From positions 30,369 through 94,368 of IMG/VR virus record IMGVR_UViG_3300028146_000008: DNA of 64,000 bases. One strand, given 5' to 3'. Under the pieces are notes generated by a model. The model did not search any database, was not told the origin of the DNA, and saw only the letters and a program-made list of their open reading frames with translations. Made by a program: the position numbers and the translations under genes. The DNA is from a virus. Shown here in pieces: positions 23,696 to 30,624 of this stretch (the stretch's first letter is position 1; each line of letters starts with the position of its first letter).

Positions 23696-24025
23696 CTAGC
23701 TTGGGTTTTTGAAACGGAACAGTTGCAAATTCGCCGTACCTTCTGGATTGGTCGGACCCGCTGCGCTCGTTCCACCTAGATTGAACTGAGGCGTGACCGC
23801 GCTGCCATCTGGTTTGGATCCGTATGCGCCTGGGTCGTAGCCAGAAAAATCGGTAGGCCCGAGATTGTTCAAACCTGCGGCTTGCCCTGCTAAACCACCG
23901 GGAACGCCCGTAGTAAGCGGCGTAGAAATGCTGTTCGCTGTGTGAACTTCTAAAAATACTGGAGCTGTAGCGTTCGCGCCTACTTGAAGTTCTGGTGTAT
24001 TGCTTGCCGGTCCAAAGTCTGCCAT
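23696..24025 (-). CDS. Gly/Pro-rich protein ending KNPS
   Basis: 109 residues, low in charge, Gly, Asn, Thr and Pro-rich with short strands (TAPVFLEVHTANSISTPLTT); C-terminus LQLFRFKNPS, a variant of the Asn-Pro-Ala tag. Lies 10 kb from the three-gene run that shares the tag. Confidence 0.6.
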   Translation of the reverse strand: MADFGPASNTPELQVGANATAPVFLEVHTANSISTPLTTGVPGGLAGQAAGLNNLGPTDFSGYDPGAYGSKPDGSAVTPQFNLGGTSAAGPTNPEGTANLQLFRFKNPS

Positions 24026-24101
24026 TTGAATACCTCGGTGGTACTAATTAGGTGTACTATACGGCTGCTCCGAGGCAGGCGGAAATGATGCAAACTAATA
24101 C

Positions 24102-24130
24102 TTGACAAATGCGAATAAACGTTTTACAGT
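24102..24130 (+). promoter_or_regulatory. Sigma70-type promoter
   Basis: TTGACA (24102-24107), 17-base spacer, TACAGT (24125-24130), 20 bases upstream of the GTG at 24150. Confidence 0.65.
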
Positions 24131-24149
24131 TCGCGTATGGAGGTGGTCA

Positions 24150-24353
24150 GTGCAACCGATCACAAAAGAACAAGGACTGGTTATCACGGGCTTTACGGGT
24201 GTTACGGCTGCGAACTTCGGAGATTTTCAACTCGATGTTGAAAAGAGACTTGGACGCCCCGTATTCACTCACGAACTGGCCGATAAAAATCTTTGGGAAG
24301 AAATTAAGGAACTTTACCGTGCGGACTTTCTCGATATGGTACGAGAAGCATGA
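24150..24353 (+). CDS. Small phage protein (67 aa)
   Basis: GTG start with GGAGGT seven bases upstream and a promoter just before. Opens QPITKEQGLVITGFTGV, resembling a small phage family seen with integrase and early genes. First gene of the recombinase operon. Confidence 0.65.
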   Translation: MQPITKEQGLVITGFTGVTAANFGDFQLDVEKRLGRPVFTHELADKNLWEEIKELYRADFLDMVREA

Positions 24354-24769
24354 ACTCCCGAGAATCAGCATCACTAGACCGATACATCACTGGAAACTAC
24401 GGTGAAGATCAGTTCCATAATGAAGATGAAGTTATCTGTCAAGATTGCGGTTGCCCGCGCTCGATGCAACAGCGAAGAGACGCCCTACGATTGCTACGAA
24501 GACAATTGCGAGTGCAAAGGTTTTTCTTACATCCCGAGGAAACAAGCATGAGCTGGCAAACTCTACTAAACCAAACCGCTGATACTCTCTCCACTCGGGA
24601 AGAGTTGTTGCGGTCTTGCCGTGAGTTATTGGCGGTGGTTAAAACTATGCCACATCATGCTAAGACTCAAACCGCGCGTGAACTGATAGTATTGCGGGCA
24701 CAACAAAATATTGCCAAAGCTGCTCAAGAGAGCGGTTTAGAGATTGACTTCGGACATTTGGTGCGATGA
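24350..24769 (+). CDS. Phage protein with GNYGEDQF motif (possible two-gene fusion frame)
   Basis: ATG overlaps the previous stop. The start (MNSRESASLDRYITGNYGED) and CQDCGCPR look like a known small phage family with a zinc ligand pair. After about residue 40 this frame turns into Arg/Leu-rich text while another frame (24419-24551) carries a Cys-rich sequence. An internal ATG at 24548 with GAGGAAAC begins a normal-looking protein (MSWQTLLNQTADTLSTREEL). So this stretch is probably two genes, or one with a frameshift near 24455, plus a gene at 24548-24769. Confidence 0.5.
   Translation: MNSRESASLDRYITGNYGEDQFHNEDEVICQDCGCPRSMQQRRDALRLLRRQLRVQRFFLHPEETSMSWQTLLNQTADTLSTREELLRSCRELLAVVKTMPHHAKTQTARELIVLRAQQNIAKAAQESGLEIDFGHLVR
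24419..24551 (+). CDS. Cys-rich overlapping frame
   Basis: Reads RCNSEETPYDCYEDNCECKG before ending TGA, which overlaps the ATG at 24548 as ATGA. The Cys pattern continues the CQDCGC of the other frame if one base is skipped near 24455. Likely the true 3' end of the gene starting at 24350. Confidence 0.4.
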
Positions 24770-24927
24770 TGCGATTTATAGATTTGAATCCGGATTTGCA
24801 AGACGCGCCGCTGTTTCCAGAAATTTGGTATTACGTTCGGCGTTTTCAAAAATGGTATGCACTAAAACGCTACGGCGTTATGGTGCTGTACCCCGAGACT
24901 GATCGGATCGGTCGGCTGGGAGGCTAG
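24766..24927 (+). CDS. Small protein (53 aa)
   Basis: ATGATG overlaps the previous stop. Aromatic and basic (FPEIWYYVRRFQKWYALKRY). Stops three bases before the recombinase start. Not recognised. Confidence 0.55.
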   Translation: MMRFIDLNPDLQDAPLFPEIWYYVRRFQKWYALKRYGVMVLYPETDRIGRLGG

Positions 24928-24930
24928 CCT

Positions 24931-25512
24931 GTGCAATTCCTAACCACATCTGAACTGTTGGCCGTTCTTAAAGTTGCTCGCGACCGTTCGCTTCGAGATT
25001 GGCTGCTTATGGTCGTTCAGTTCAACCACGCTCTGCGGCCATCCGAGGTTTGTGCAATCAAGATGGACGATATCAAAAACGGTTCGCTTACTGTTCAACG
25101 TCGAAAGGGATCGAAGCTAACTTGTCAGCCGCTCCGGAAACATAAGGGCCAAACACTTCTGGACGAAGTTCGCGGATTGTCCGAGTGGGTTAAGGTTCGG
25201 CCCCGAGACTGTGGTTCAGCGTTGTTCTGTAGTGCAAAAGGTGGACCGATCACTGCGAAGCACTACAACTTTCTGTTTAAGAAGTACGCGCTGTTGGCGG
25301 GATTGCCACAATCTAAAGCTCATCCTCATGCCATACGCCACACGAGCGCCACGTTAATGGCTCGCCAGGGTATGGACATCGGATGGATTCAAACACATTT
25401 AGGCCATACCTCAATTACGAGTACGGCCATCTACACACATTTGAACTCAGAAGAAGTTTCTGCAAAAGCCCATGAAGCTTTCATGGACGCGTTTAAAGAT
25501 CCGACCACGTAA
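24931..25512 (+). CDS. int: Tyrosine recombinase (integrase), catalytic domain only
   Basis: 193 residues, GTG start with GGGAGG upstream. Has the full catalytic set: Arg in ALRPSEVCAIK, Lys in the beta turn, HPHAIRHT (His-x-x-Arg), LGHTSITST and the nucleophile Tyr in AIYTHLN. The usual N-terminal SAM-like core-binding domain is absent. It may act as an integrase, a resolvase or a helper of host Xer. It ends four bases before a tRNA, a common arrangement near att sites. Confidence 0.88.
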   Translation: MQFLTTSELLAVLKVARDRSLRDWLLMVVQFNHALRPSEVCAIKMDDIKNGSLTVQRRKGSKLTCQPLRKHKGQTLLDEVRGLSEWVKVRPRDCGSALFCSAKGGPITAKHYNFLFKKYALLAGLPQSKAHPHAIRHTSATLMARQGMDIGWIQTHLGHTSITSTAIYTHLNSEEVSAKAHEAFMDAFKDPTT

Positions 25513-25516
25513 ACTG

Positions 25517-25601
25517 CTGGGGCAGCAGGAGTCGAACCTGCAATGTCCTTTCGGACTGTCGCCTTAACGGGGCGATGCTGTGCCAGTTGAGCCACACCCC
25601 A
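25517..25601 (-). tRNA. tRNA-Asn-like (GUU) with extended variable arm
   Basis: Acceptor TGGGGTG/TGCCCCA with two wobble pairs, D-arm GCTC/CAGC, anticodon stem TCGCC/GGCGA with loop CCGTTAA, T-arm GCAGG/CCTGC. Base 33 is C instead of the near-universal U. The variable loop is 17 bases and holds a perfect hairpin GTCC-GAAA-GGAC; removing it leaves a normal 5-base loop. No CCA encoded. May be an altered decoding tRNA, an att-site copy or a degraded gene. Confidence 0.7.
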
Positions 25602-25619
25602 GCACTTGACGCGGTGTGT

Positions 25620-25625
25620 TATAAT
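25620..25625 (+). promoter_or_regulatory. Extended -10 (TGTTATAAT), six bases before ATG
   Basis: TATAAT preceded by TGT, followed by CCCGCC and ATG. The transcript would start at or next to the ATG (leaderless). Confidence 0.55.
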
Positions 25626-25631
25626 CCCGCC

Positions 25632-25811
25632 ATGATTCTAATATGCGAACACTGTGCCTGTGGTTTGAATATTTCTGAACCTGCTGGATCACCGTTCGGC
25701 CAAGTTCAGCGCGGGGTTTGTCAGGTTTGCAGAGAAACGTGCGAGTGCTGGGAAGTAGAATTTGAACTGTCTAAGCTGGGTTCTTCAGATGCAGGCCCCC
25801 GCCTGCTGTAA
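25632..25811 (+). CDS. Zinc-ribbon protein, probably leaderless (59 aa)
   Basis: MILICEHCACGLNI with a second pair CQVCRETCEC: four or more zinc ligands. No Shine-Dalgarno; the -10 box is six bases from ATG. Its 3' end overlaps the convergent gene at 25771 by 41 bases. Possibly a small regulator. Confidence 0.6.
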   Translation: MILICEHCACGLNISEPAGSPFGQVQRGVCQVCRETCECWEVEFELSKLGSSDAGPRLL

Positions 25812-26013
25812 TTTTCACGTCCACTGGTTTAGCTGGCGGCGCGTTGAGAAATACTTCTTCCCTTCCTTCGGGTTCTGGTTCGCTAAAATCCTGTTCACTT
25901 AGTGAACGGTCGGGCGTCATGGGTGTTGCACCCGGACCCAGCGGACCCATAGGTGTGGATGTCTTCAAAACTTCTTTGTCAGACAATGCGCCGATTGCTC
26001 TGTTGAACATCAT
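25771..26013 (-). CDS. Protein ending KNPA (80 aa)
   Basis: Acidic and Pro-rich; C-terminus GGGLHLKNPA matches the tag of four other small proteins here. A palindrome copy in the middle encodes DRSLSEQDF. ATG overlaps the previous stop. Function unknown. Confidence 0.6.
   Translation of the reverse strand: MMFNRAIGALSDKEVLKTSTPMGPLGPGATPMTPDRSLSEQDFSEPEPEGREEVFLNAPPAKPVDVKITAGGGLHLKNPA
25893..25907. repeat. Dispersed palindrome copy (in gene)
   Basis: GTTCACTTAGTGAAC, seven-base perfect arms, then GG. Confidence 0.7.
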
Positions 26014-26108
26014 TTCCCCATTTCATACCGGACAAATTTAATTTTTGGCGGGTTCTTTCTCTGCGGGCACTTCTTTAGTGCTTCGATCAATACGTCAAGA
26101 AAATTCAT
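26010..26108 (-). CDS. 32-aa basic peptide
   Basis: ATG at 26108; begins MNFLDVLIEALKKCPQRKN and ends ATGA into the next gene. No strong ribosome site. Accepted because of the tight coupling. Confidence 0.4.
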   Translation of the reverse strand: MNFLDVLIEALKKCPQRKNPPKIKFVRYEMGK

Positions 26109-26125
26109 TGCTGCTTGTTTAGATG

Positions 26126-26422
26126 TCAATTGAAGTACTCGCCACCGGGTTTGAGCCGGTTCATTTTCTTGTGTAAATCTTTCCACTCTTGGTGCGCTTG
26201 CCTTAGTCCTGGTTGCTGTTTAGCCGCGTCTTCCAGTGTGTGGCAGGCATCGCAAATCCGCGCTTCGGCGTATACGGAGTAAAAACCCCCACCTTCAAGT
26301 GCAGAAATTGGATACCCACAGTTCTTACACTTGTTCGAGCAATGCCTGAAATCGGCCATGTAGCTGCGAAGATTAGCGGCGCAAAGTATTTTTTCGCTGT
26401 GCAGGAGTGTCCGGGTGTCCAC
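26126..26422 (-). CDS. Zinc-finger protein
   Basis: Cys pairs CKNCGYPI and CDACHTLEDA in an alpha/beta context, then a charged helix. Start uncertain: ATG at 26359 (MADFRHCSNKC) or GTG at 26422, which would lie 15 bases after the upstream glycosyltransferase stop. Role unknown. Confidence 0.55.
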   Translation of the reverse strand: MDTRTLLHSEKILCAANLRSYMADFRHCSNKCKNCGYPISALEGGGFYSVYAEARICDACHTLEDAAKQQPGLRQAHQEWKDLHKKMNRLKPGGEYFN

Positions 26423-26437
26423 GATTACGCTTTCGAT

Positions 26438-27304
26438 TTAAGCTTTCAGTTTCTGGTCTTCGATCTCCTGCCATTCCATAGTCAAACGCCGCATTCTTTT
26501 ACGGTTTCCGTTTGCGCGGGAGTACCGTGTTGCTAGGCGGTTGTTGTCACCTGGATTGGTTTGGTTATCCCAGAGTCGTTTGTTCCAGGTCACCCATGAT
26601 TTCATTCCGGTTTTATGCCCCTCTTTACCCATCATTGGGTGCCAAAGATGGAGGATCTGACCGGGCAAGGTTTTATGCGGAGCGTACAAAGTATCCATTG
26701 CACGCATCGCTGAGTGGTCTTCGCCACCCCAACCCCGGAATCTTGTGTCCCAGCCGCCGACAATATCAAATGCTACGCGCGGGAAGATTTGCATCATCGC
26801 GCCGTACCAGTGTCCGCGTCCGGATCCTAGACGATTTTGAATATCGCAAGGATTAGGCGGCTCGGGAAAAACGTATGGGTCGCACGGTTTGGAATCTAGT
26901 ACGCGCTGCGAGGCTTCGTCTGTTAGCCGGTAGAATTGGCGATACGGAACGAACCACAGTTTGTGGCCACGTCTGATAGCTTTGCGGATTCGCTTCGCAC
27001 ACAGGAGTACTGCTTCTATTTCGATGTATCCGTCCGCGTCGGCCACTACGATAATATCGCCGTGGGATTTCTTCACGCCTGCATTCACCGCAGCGGACTT
27101 GGAGAATGGCAGCTTCTTATCCGGATCGGTGCCTACGATTATTTCCGCGCCCGGTAGCTGGCACTCCCAGTATTTCTGAACCCACTTGAAATTCTTAGCT
27201 TGCCGTTTGTAGTGCTTGGACGGCTTGAACGGAATTACGATGCTGATTCCTTCGCCCTTTTTGTGCTTCTTTCTCAGCTTCTTCAGAAGTTTGAGTGATT
27301 TCAT
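26438..27304 (-). CDS. GT2/GT7C-like glycosyltransferase
   Basis: 288 residues. Starts with a basic helix, then GISIVIPFKPSKHYKRQAKN (donor domain), VVADADGYIEIEA (DxD-like) and the C-terminal GGWDTRFRGWGGEDHSAMRA, a hallmark of the galactosyltransferase C-terminal (GT7C) domain. Predicted to transfer a sugar from a nucleotide donor. Four-base overlap with the pyruvyl transferase gene, so the two probably act on one glycan. Confidence 0.8.
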   Translation of the reverse strand: MKSLKLLKKLRKKHKKGEGISIVIPFKPSKHYKRQAKNFKWVQKYWECQLPGAEIIVGTDPDKKLPFSKSAAVNAGVKKSHGDIIVVADADGYIEIEAVLLCAKRIRKAIRRGHKLWFVPYRQFYRLTDEASQRVLDSKPCDPYVFPEPPNPCDIQNRLGSGRGHWYGAMMQIFPRVAFDIVGGWDTRFRGWGGEDHSAMRAMDTLYAPHKTLPGQILHLWHPMMGKEGHKTGMKSWVTWNKRLWDNQTNPGDNNRLATRYSRANGNRKRMRRLTMEWQEIEDQKLKA

Positions 27305-28059
27305 CGGGCAGGCTCCAGAATGATATTTTCAAGAGCCTGATACGCATCGTAGATTTCAAACTTAGCGTCTTCGACATGGCCGCGAACTGGGTGAACCATT
27401 ATTCCTGGTTCAAATGGTGTGTGGATCGACGCGCTGTAATCGCGAAACTTGAAATCGCCGCCTTCAGTGCGGTTATCCAACGCTTTTGCTAGTTCCACGC
27501 GGCGTGGCAGTCCGAATGCGTCGGCCACGATCATGCCATGCAGCGATGATGTAACAATCCTCTCGCACGCGCCGATTTGCCGGATTACGGTGATCGGATC
27601 TTCTTGCGGGTCGATAACCCGTAGCTTTGCTTTACTCTTTTTGAACAGTTCTAAAAATCTAGGCGCGAGTTCTTTGTCTTTCCAGTGCGGAACGATGCCG
27701 AGGTCCCACTGTTTATCTTGTGGACCAACCAGCTCGTCGGCCAATAGTCCGGGATCGCCGAGTGCGTAATCTCCCTTGATTCCCTTTGCGGAGAGTGGGC
27801 CGCGTAATGCTAAAATTGTTGCGTCGGGCAAATTGATTGTGCTCGACTCGCGGATTTTCCCGGAACCGAGTATGTAGCCACTGTAATCGGACGGGATGTG
27901 TTCAAGAACTGAACCGACCGAAACTACTTCGGCTTCTGCAGCGGGTGTCCATTCAACTTTGGCATTCGCAAATCTTTCCAGCAGAAACGGGGCAAGGGCA
28001 TCGCCAAAATTAGAAACTCCCCGCCACCAGTAGCCCTTTACTTCGCCCATTTCTTCCAT
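27301..28059 (-). CDS. Polysaccharide pyruvyl transferase
   Basis: 252 residues with NFGDALAPFLLERF near the start, LGDPGLLADELV in the middle and the conserved SSLHGMIVADAFGLPRRVEL: the PS_pyruv_trans family, which adds ketal pyruvate to sugars in capsules and exopolysaccharides. In a phage this suggests changing host surface glycans or decorating virion glycans. Confidence 0.85.
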   Translation of the reverse strand: MEEMGEVKGYWWRGVSNFGDALAPFLLERFANAKVEWTPAAEAEVVSVGSVLEHIPSDYSGYILGSGKIRESSTINLPDATILALRGPLSAKGIKGDYALGDPGLLADELVGPQDKQWDLGIVPHWKDKELAPRFLELFKKSKAKLRVIDPQEDPITVIRQIGACERIVTSSLHGMIVADAFGLPRRVELAKALDNRTEGGDFKFRDYSASIHTPFEPGIMVHPVRGHVEDAKFEIYDAYQALENIILEPAR

Positions 28060-28082
28060 TGGCCCGGATCCTCAGTTAGTCT

Positions 28083-28349
28083 TTACTGTCCTCCAGAATG
28101 CGAATCGTCGCTCTGGTTGTTTCTCTCGTGGTAGTCCTGCCCGAGCGAGTGCGCTAAAATTATGGCTTGGAGCGCGGTGATTACTTCTGCGTATGCGCTT
28201 GTCAATTTTCCGAACCACGCTAAAATGGTCGCGGACAAACTAAAGAACACGGCGAACGCTACGGTGCGCCCGCTTAATTCATCGGTGAGTAGAGTTAGTA
28301 GCGGTTTTTCTGGAAACTTTTTTCTTAGTTTTTTTAGGAGTCGAAACAT
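28083..28349 (-). CDS. Small membrane protein (holin-like?)
   Basis: 88 residues from ATG at 28349 (another at 28379). Basic start (FRLLKKLRKKFPEKP), hydrophobic stretch VAFAVFFSLSATILAWFGKL, a second weaker one, and a His/Asp tail. Its 5' end overlaps the 57-aa gene in another frame. Could be a holin or membrane anchor. Confidence 0.5.
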   Translation of the reverse strand: MFRLLKKLRKKFPEKPLLTLLTDELSGRTVAFAVFFSLSATILAWFGKLTSAYAEVITALQAIILAHSLGQDYHERNNQSDDSHSGGQ

Positions 28350-28452
28350 CGCGGGGTCCGAACGCGCGATCCCAAACATCCTGCGCGATATGACTGTTTG
28401 ATGGAAATGTTACCGAGCGGGCTCCTCTTGCGAGCGCGTCATTGGCTGCCAT
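28279..28452 (-). CDS. Small basic protein (57 aa)
   Basis: ATG at 28452, GGAAGG six bases upstream, two bases after the previous stop: strong translation signals. Ends in a Lys/Thr-rich tail (VSTPKKTKKKVSRKTATNST). Overlaps the following membrane gene by 71 bases. Not recognised. Confidence 0.5.
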   Translation of the reverse strand: MAANDALARGARSVTFPSNSHIAQDVWDRAFGPRDVSTPKKTKKKVSRKTATNSTHR

Positions 28453-28454
28453 AT

Positions 28455-28649
28455 CTATACCTTCCAGTATTTCTTTGCTTCTTCTGTTGCGGGAACACTT
28501 GGGTCTTGAATGTAGCTTTTACCGTCGATATTGTAGATATCTGTAGAGGCGGCCCTGTCAACCAGGTTCTCGCTAAATACTTTTTCTAGAGGCATCCTGG
28601 TAAGCAGCATCCCGAAGTCGTATGGGTGAATTTTAATTGGATCGGTCAT
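28455..28649 (-). CDS. Small phage protein (64 aa)
   Basis: ATG overlaps the previous stop. Contains KVFSENLVDRAASTDIYNID. Not recognised. Confidence 0.55.
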   Translation of the reverse strand: MTDPIKIHPYDFGMLLTRMPLEKVFSENLVDRAASTDIYNIDGKSYIQDPSVPATEEAKKYWKV

Positions 28650-28792
28650 GCGATCTTCCTAATTACTTTAGTTGGTCCACACTTCTGGCACCGCCAGCCG
28701 TGGAGACCAGCTTTAACTTTTCCTTCGGTGGATCCTGTGGGTGGTTTACGAACGCCTTGTCCGCATGTGGCGCACTGGTAGGAATAGTTCAC
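28646..28792 (-). CDS. Zinc-ribbon protein (48 aa)
   Basis: GTG start overlaps the previous stop (GTGA) and its own end overlaps the next ATG. Ligand pairs CATCGQG and CQKCGPTK. Likely one bound zinc. Typical small phage zinc ribbon. Confidence 0.6.
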   Translation of the reverse strand: MNYSYQCATCGQGVRKPPTGSTEGKVKAGLHGWRCQKCGPTKVIRKIA

Positions 28793-29034
28793 TTCTGGTT
28801 CTCCGGCAAAATAGCCATTGCTTTTTTGGAGAAGAACGAGGCAATTTCTAAATGCGTGCGGACAATGGCTAGTTCCCGGCCATTGGTCCCGCCAGGGAGC
28901 AGAATGTCCCCTCTTGGCCGCGCGGTTAGTGTTTCGATCTCAGTCAAAGCGCGGTCGAAAACTTCGGCCAGCTTCTTAGCCTTCTCGATGCCGCCTTCGT
29001 TCAATATATGAACTGCAAACTCTTTGTGGCTCAT
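28789..29034 (-). CDS. Helical phage protein (81 aa)
   Basis: Alpha-helical (KAKKLAEVFDRALTEIETLT). Overlaps both neighbours by four bases. Not recognised. Confidence 0.55.
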   Translation of the reverse strand: MSHKEFAVHILNEGGIEKAKKLAEVFDRALTEIETLTARPRGDILLPGGTNGRELAIVRTHLEIASFFSKKAMAILPENQK

Positions 29035-29210
29035 ACCGCGTGCTTACTCTGAAACACGATTGCCTTGGCCGGATCCGAATCTTGCACTCGGATAGTGGCT
29101 TGGATATTCAGGTTTACGAACCCCCGAATCTTACGGAGATTAGCCACTTGTGTTTGGAACGCTTTTTCTACTTGTTCGCGGGTGAGCAATTTCTCAGTCG
29201 CTTTCTTCAT
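29031..29210 (-). CDS. Small phage protein (59 aa)
   Basis: ATG at 29210, GGTGGAAA upstream. Helix (LLTREQVEKAFQTQVANLRK) then strands (LNIQATIRVQDSD). Not recognised. First gene of this minus-strand run after a hairpin. Confidence 0.55.
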   Translation of the reverse strand: MKKATEKLLTREQVEKAFQTQVANLRKIRGFVNLNIQATIRVQDSDPAKAIVFQSKHAV

Positions 29211-29235
29211 TTTCCACCTTAAAATTTCTAGATAG

Positions 29236-29260
29236 GGACGGGGTTTTCGAGGCCCCGTCC
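29236..29260. terminator. Hairpin, probable terminator
   Basis: GGACGGGG/CCCCGTCC, eight perfect pairs, between the genes at 29577 and 29210. T-runs on both sides are weak. Confidence 0.45.
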
Positions 29261-29294
29261 AGTCATATCAATTCGCTTCGGACTTAGCACGTCG

Positions 29295-29347
29295 CCCGAT
29301 CCCGTCATAAAAGCACTTTTTCAAATGCGCTTATGACCGTGATCGGG
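29295..29347. promoter_or_regulatory. Long interrupted hairpin
   Basis: CCCGATC/GATCGGG outer stem, CATAA/TTATG middle stem, GCA/TGC inner stem, with internal loops. RNA structure or binding site; not a standard terminator. Confidence 0.45.
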
Positions 29348-29386
29348 AGATATGAAAGACCCCATCTAGCCTATAGGACTTCGTTT

Positions 29387-29401
29387 GTTCACTAAGTGAA
29401 C
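29387..29401. repeat. Dispersed palindrome copy
   Basis: GTTCACTAAGTGAAC then GG, seven-base perfect arms, intergenic. Confidence 0.7.
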
Positions 29402-29576
29402 GGAATATTTGCCGGATCTCTCTCACGAGCCCACCGGCTGGGGTCCATTGGCATCGCTGTAGCTACGAGCGATACCCCTATCACGGACAAGTGAACTTTC
29501 TAAAATTTGGGGTTACTTATTTGCTGCGGCTATCATTGACCGTTGCGCGAACCCCGCGCCCAAGACTCTCTAAACT

Positions 29577-29861
29577 TTAATCATCCGGCCCAGCGCCATT
29601 TGGCTGAACCTTGCCCGTTTCTCGGGTGTACTCTAATTCTTCGATAATTACTAACTCTTTGACTCCACCGCGTAAACTTGCCTTAGTGGACTCCCCTTTT
29701 CGCATTCCAAGTCCATGACTTAAAAGGACTTTTTCCCAATACTCAGCAGACTCATTTTGTACATCCGGATCGGTAATAGGCTTCACTCTATTTCTTAGCC
29801 CGAAATGGGTATCCCCTGAGACGCGCCAAAATGTTACATCGGTACTAGTATTTTCTTCCAA
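29577..29861 (-). CDS. Unknown protein (94 aa)
   Basis: Contains VSGDTHFGLRNRVKPITDPD and LVIIEELEYTRE; acidic. Not recognised. Follows the endolysin gene after a 69-base gap that is AT-rich and may hold a promoter. Confidence 0.5.
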   Translation of the reverse strand: MEENTSTDVTFWRVSGDTHFGLRNRVKPITDPDVQNESAEYWEKVLLSHGLGMRKGESTKASLRGGVKELVIIEELEYTRETGKVQPNGAGPDD

Positions 29862-29930
29862 CTGCTTGAAAACACACCTACTTACTCCGAGAAAAGGTAA
29901 CTATAACAAAATAAAGCACTTAGAAAAACC

Positions 29931-30395
29931 CTAATTGTTATTCCCAAAATACTGATTGTGTATACTTAAAACTTTCTCCGCTCGGGTCGGATCAGTGGAC
30001 CATGTGGCACTCACTTCTGTCACGTAAATACTTCCATTTAAAGCGTTTAGAGCTAATCCATAATGCGGGTAGGCGTGCTGTAGCCGTTGGAGTGTAGCCA
30101 TCCGGTCCTTGAAGCAGGTAGCCACATCCGGATATGCGATCCAGTGCGCTGTGATTGTTACCCACTGGCCGTTCAAGAACTCTTGTGTGGGTAGGTCTAG
30201 TTCACCATACGGGCACCCCTGGCGATACTTCTGGCCGAATAGGTTGTTTGCCTCACGCGCGAGCTTGGACTGGCCCCAATTGCTCTCTAATGCGGCTTCG
30301 CTGGCCGCGTATTCTGGGAAGATGTGGCCCCCCGCTCGGGCTTGGTTTGCTATATCCTGGATCCAACTTTGCCGTTCACTTTGTGAAGTACTCAT
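29931..30395 (-). CDS. Endolysin: glucosaminidase-type cell wall hydrolase
   Basis: 154 residues with the FlgJ/glucosaminidase fold: PEYAASEAALESNWGQSKLA (catalytic Glu region) and REANNLFGQKYRQG, then TITAHWIAYPDVATCFKDRM. Cleaves the sugar backbone of peptidoglycan at the end of infection. No signal peptide, so a holin is needed. The second to eighth codons come from a palindrome copy (STSQSER). Four-base overlap with the holin candidate. Confidence 0.82.
   Translation of the reverse strand: MSTSQSERQSWIQDIANQARAGGHIFPEYAASEAALESNWGQSKLAREANNLFGQKYRQGCPYGELDLPTQEFLNGQWVTITAHWIAYPDVATCFKDRMATLQRLQHAYPHYGLALNALNGSIYVTEVSATWSTDPTRAEKVLSIHNQYFGNNN
30375..30387. repeat. Dispersed palindrome copy at endolysin start
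   Basis: TTCACTTTGTGAA then GTACT; encodes Thr-Ser-Gln-Ser-Glu right after the ATG. Confidence 0.7.
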
Positions 30396-30562
30396 GCTTC
30401 TTTACTGGTCCCCTTTTCCGGTTCAACCCAACTGCGGGGGATCAAAAACGGGGAGATCAAAACCACCCCCAGGGTTAAATAATTAACCCCAAACCCCGAA
30501 ACTAAGACAATCAACAAACAAAAAGCAGCAAACGCTAGTCTAACGATCCATAAACGATTCAT
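30392..30562 (-). CDS. Holin candidate (56 aa, two membrane segments)
   Basis: ATG at 30562 with AAGGAC upstream. Two hydrophobic segments (VRLAFAAFCLLIVLVSGFG and YLTLGVVLISPFLI) with a short turn, then a charged tail: a class II holin shape. Directly precedes the endolysin. Confidence 0.65.
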   Translation of the reverse strand: MNRLWIVRLAFAAFCLLIVLVSGFGVNYLTLGVVLISPFLIPRSWVEPEKGTSKEA

Positions 30563-30594
30563 CGTCAGTCCTTTCCAGGTAAAGTGGAAATTTA

Positions 30595-30616
30595 AGGGGG
30601 TGCTTTCACACCCCCT
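30595..30616 (-). terminator. Terminator after the secreted-protein genes
   Basis: AGGGGGTG/CACCCCCT stem followed on the minus strand by TTAAATTT. Confidence 0.6.
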
Positions 30617-30624
30617 GGTTGGTG

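Larger units (their letters stand above)
29211..29576. other. 366-bp non-coding region with several hairpins
   Basis: No gene seen. Holds the hairpin at 29236-29260, a long one at 29295-29347, a perfect palindrome copy at 29387-29401, and ATCGCT/AGCGAT near 29450. Such density suggests a regulatory RNA or a protein-binding region. Confidence 0.4.
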
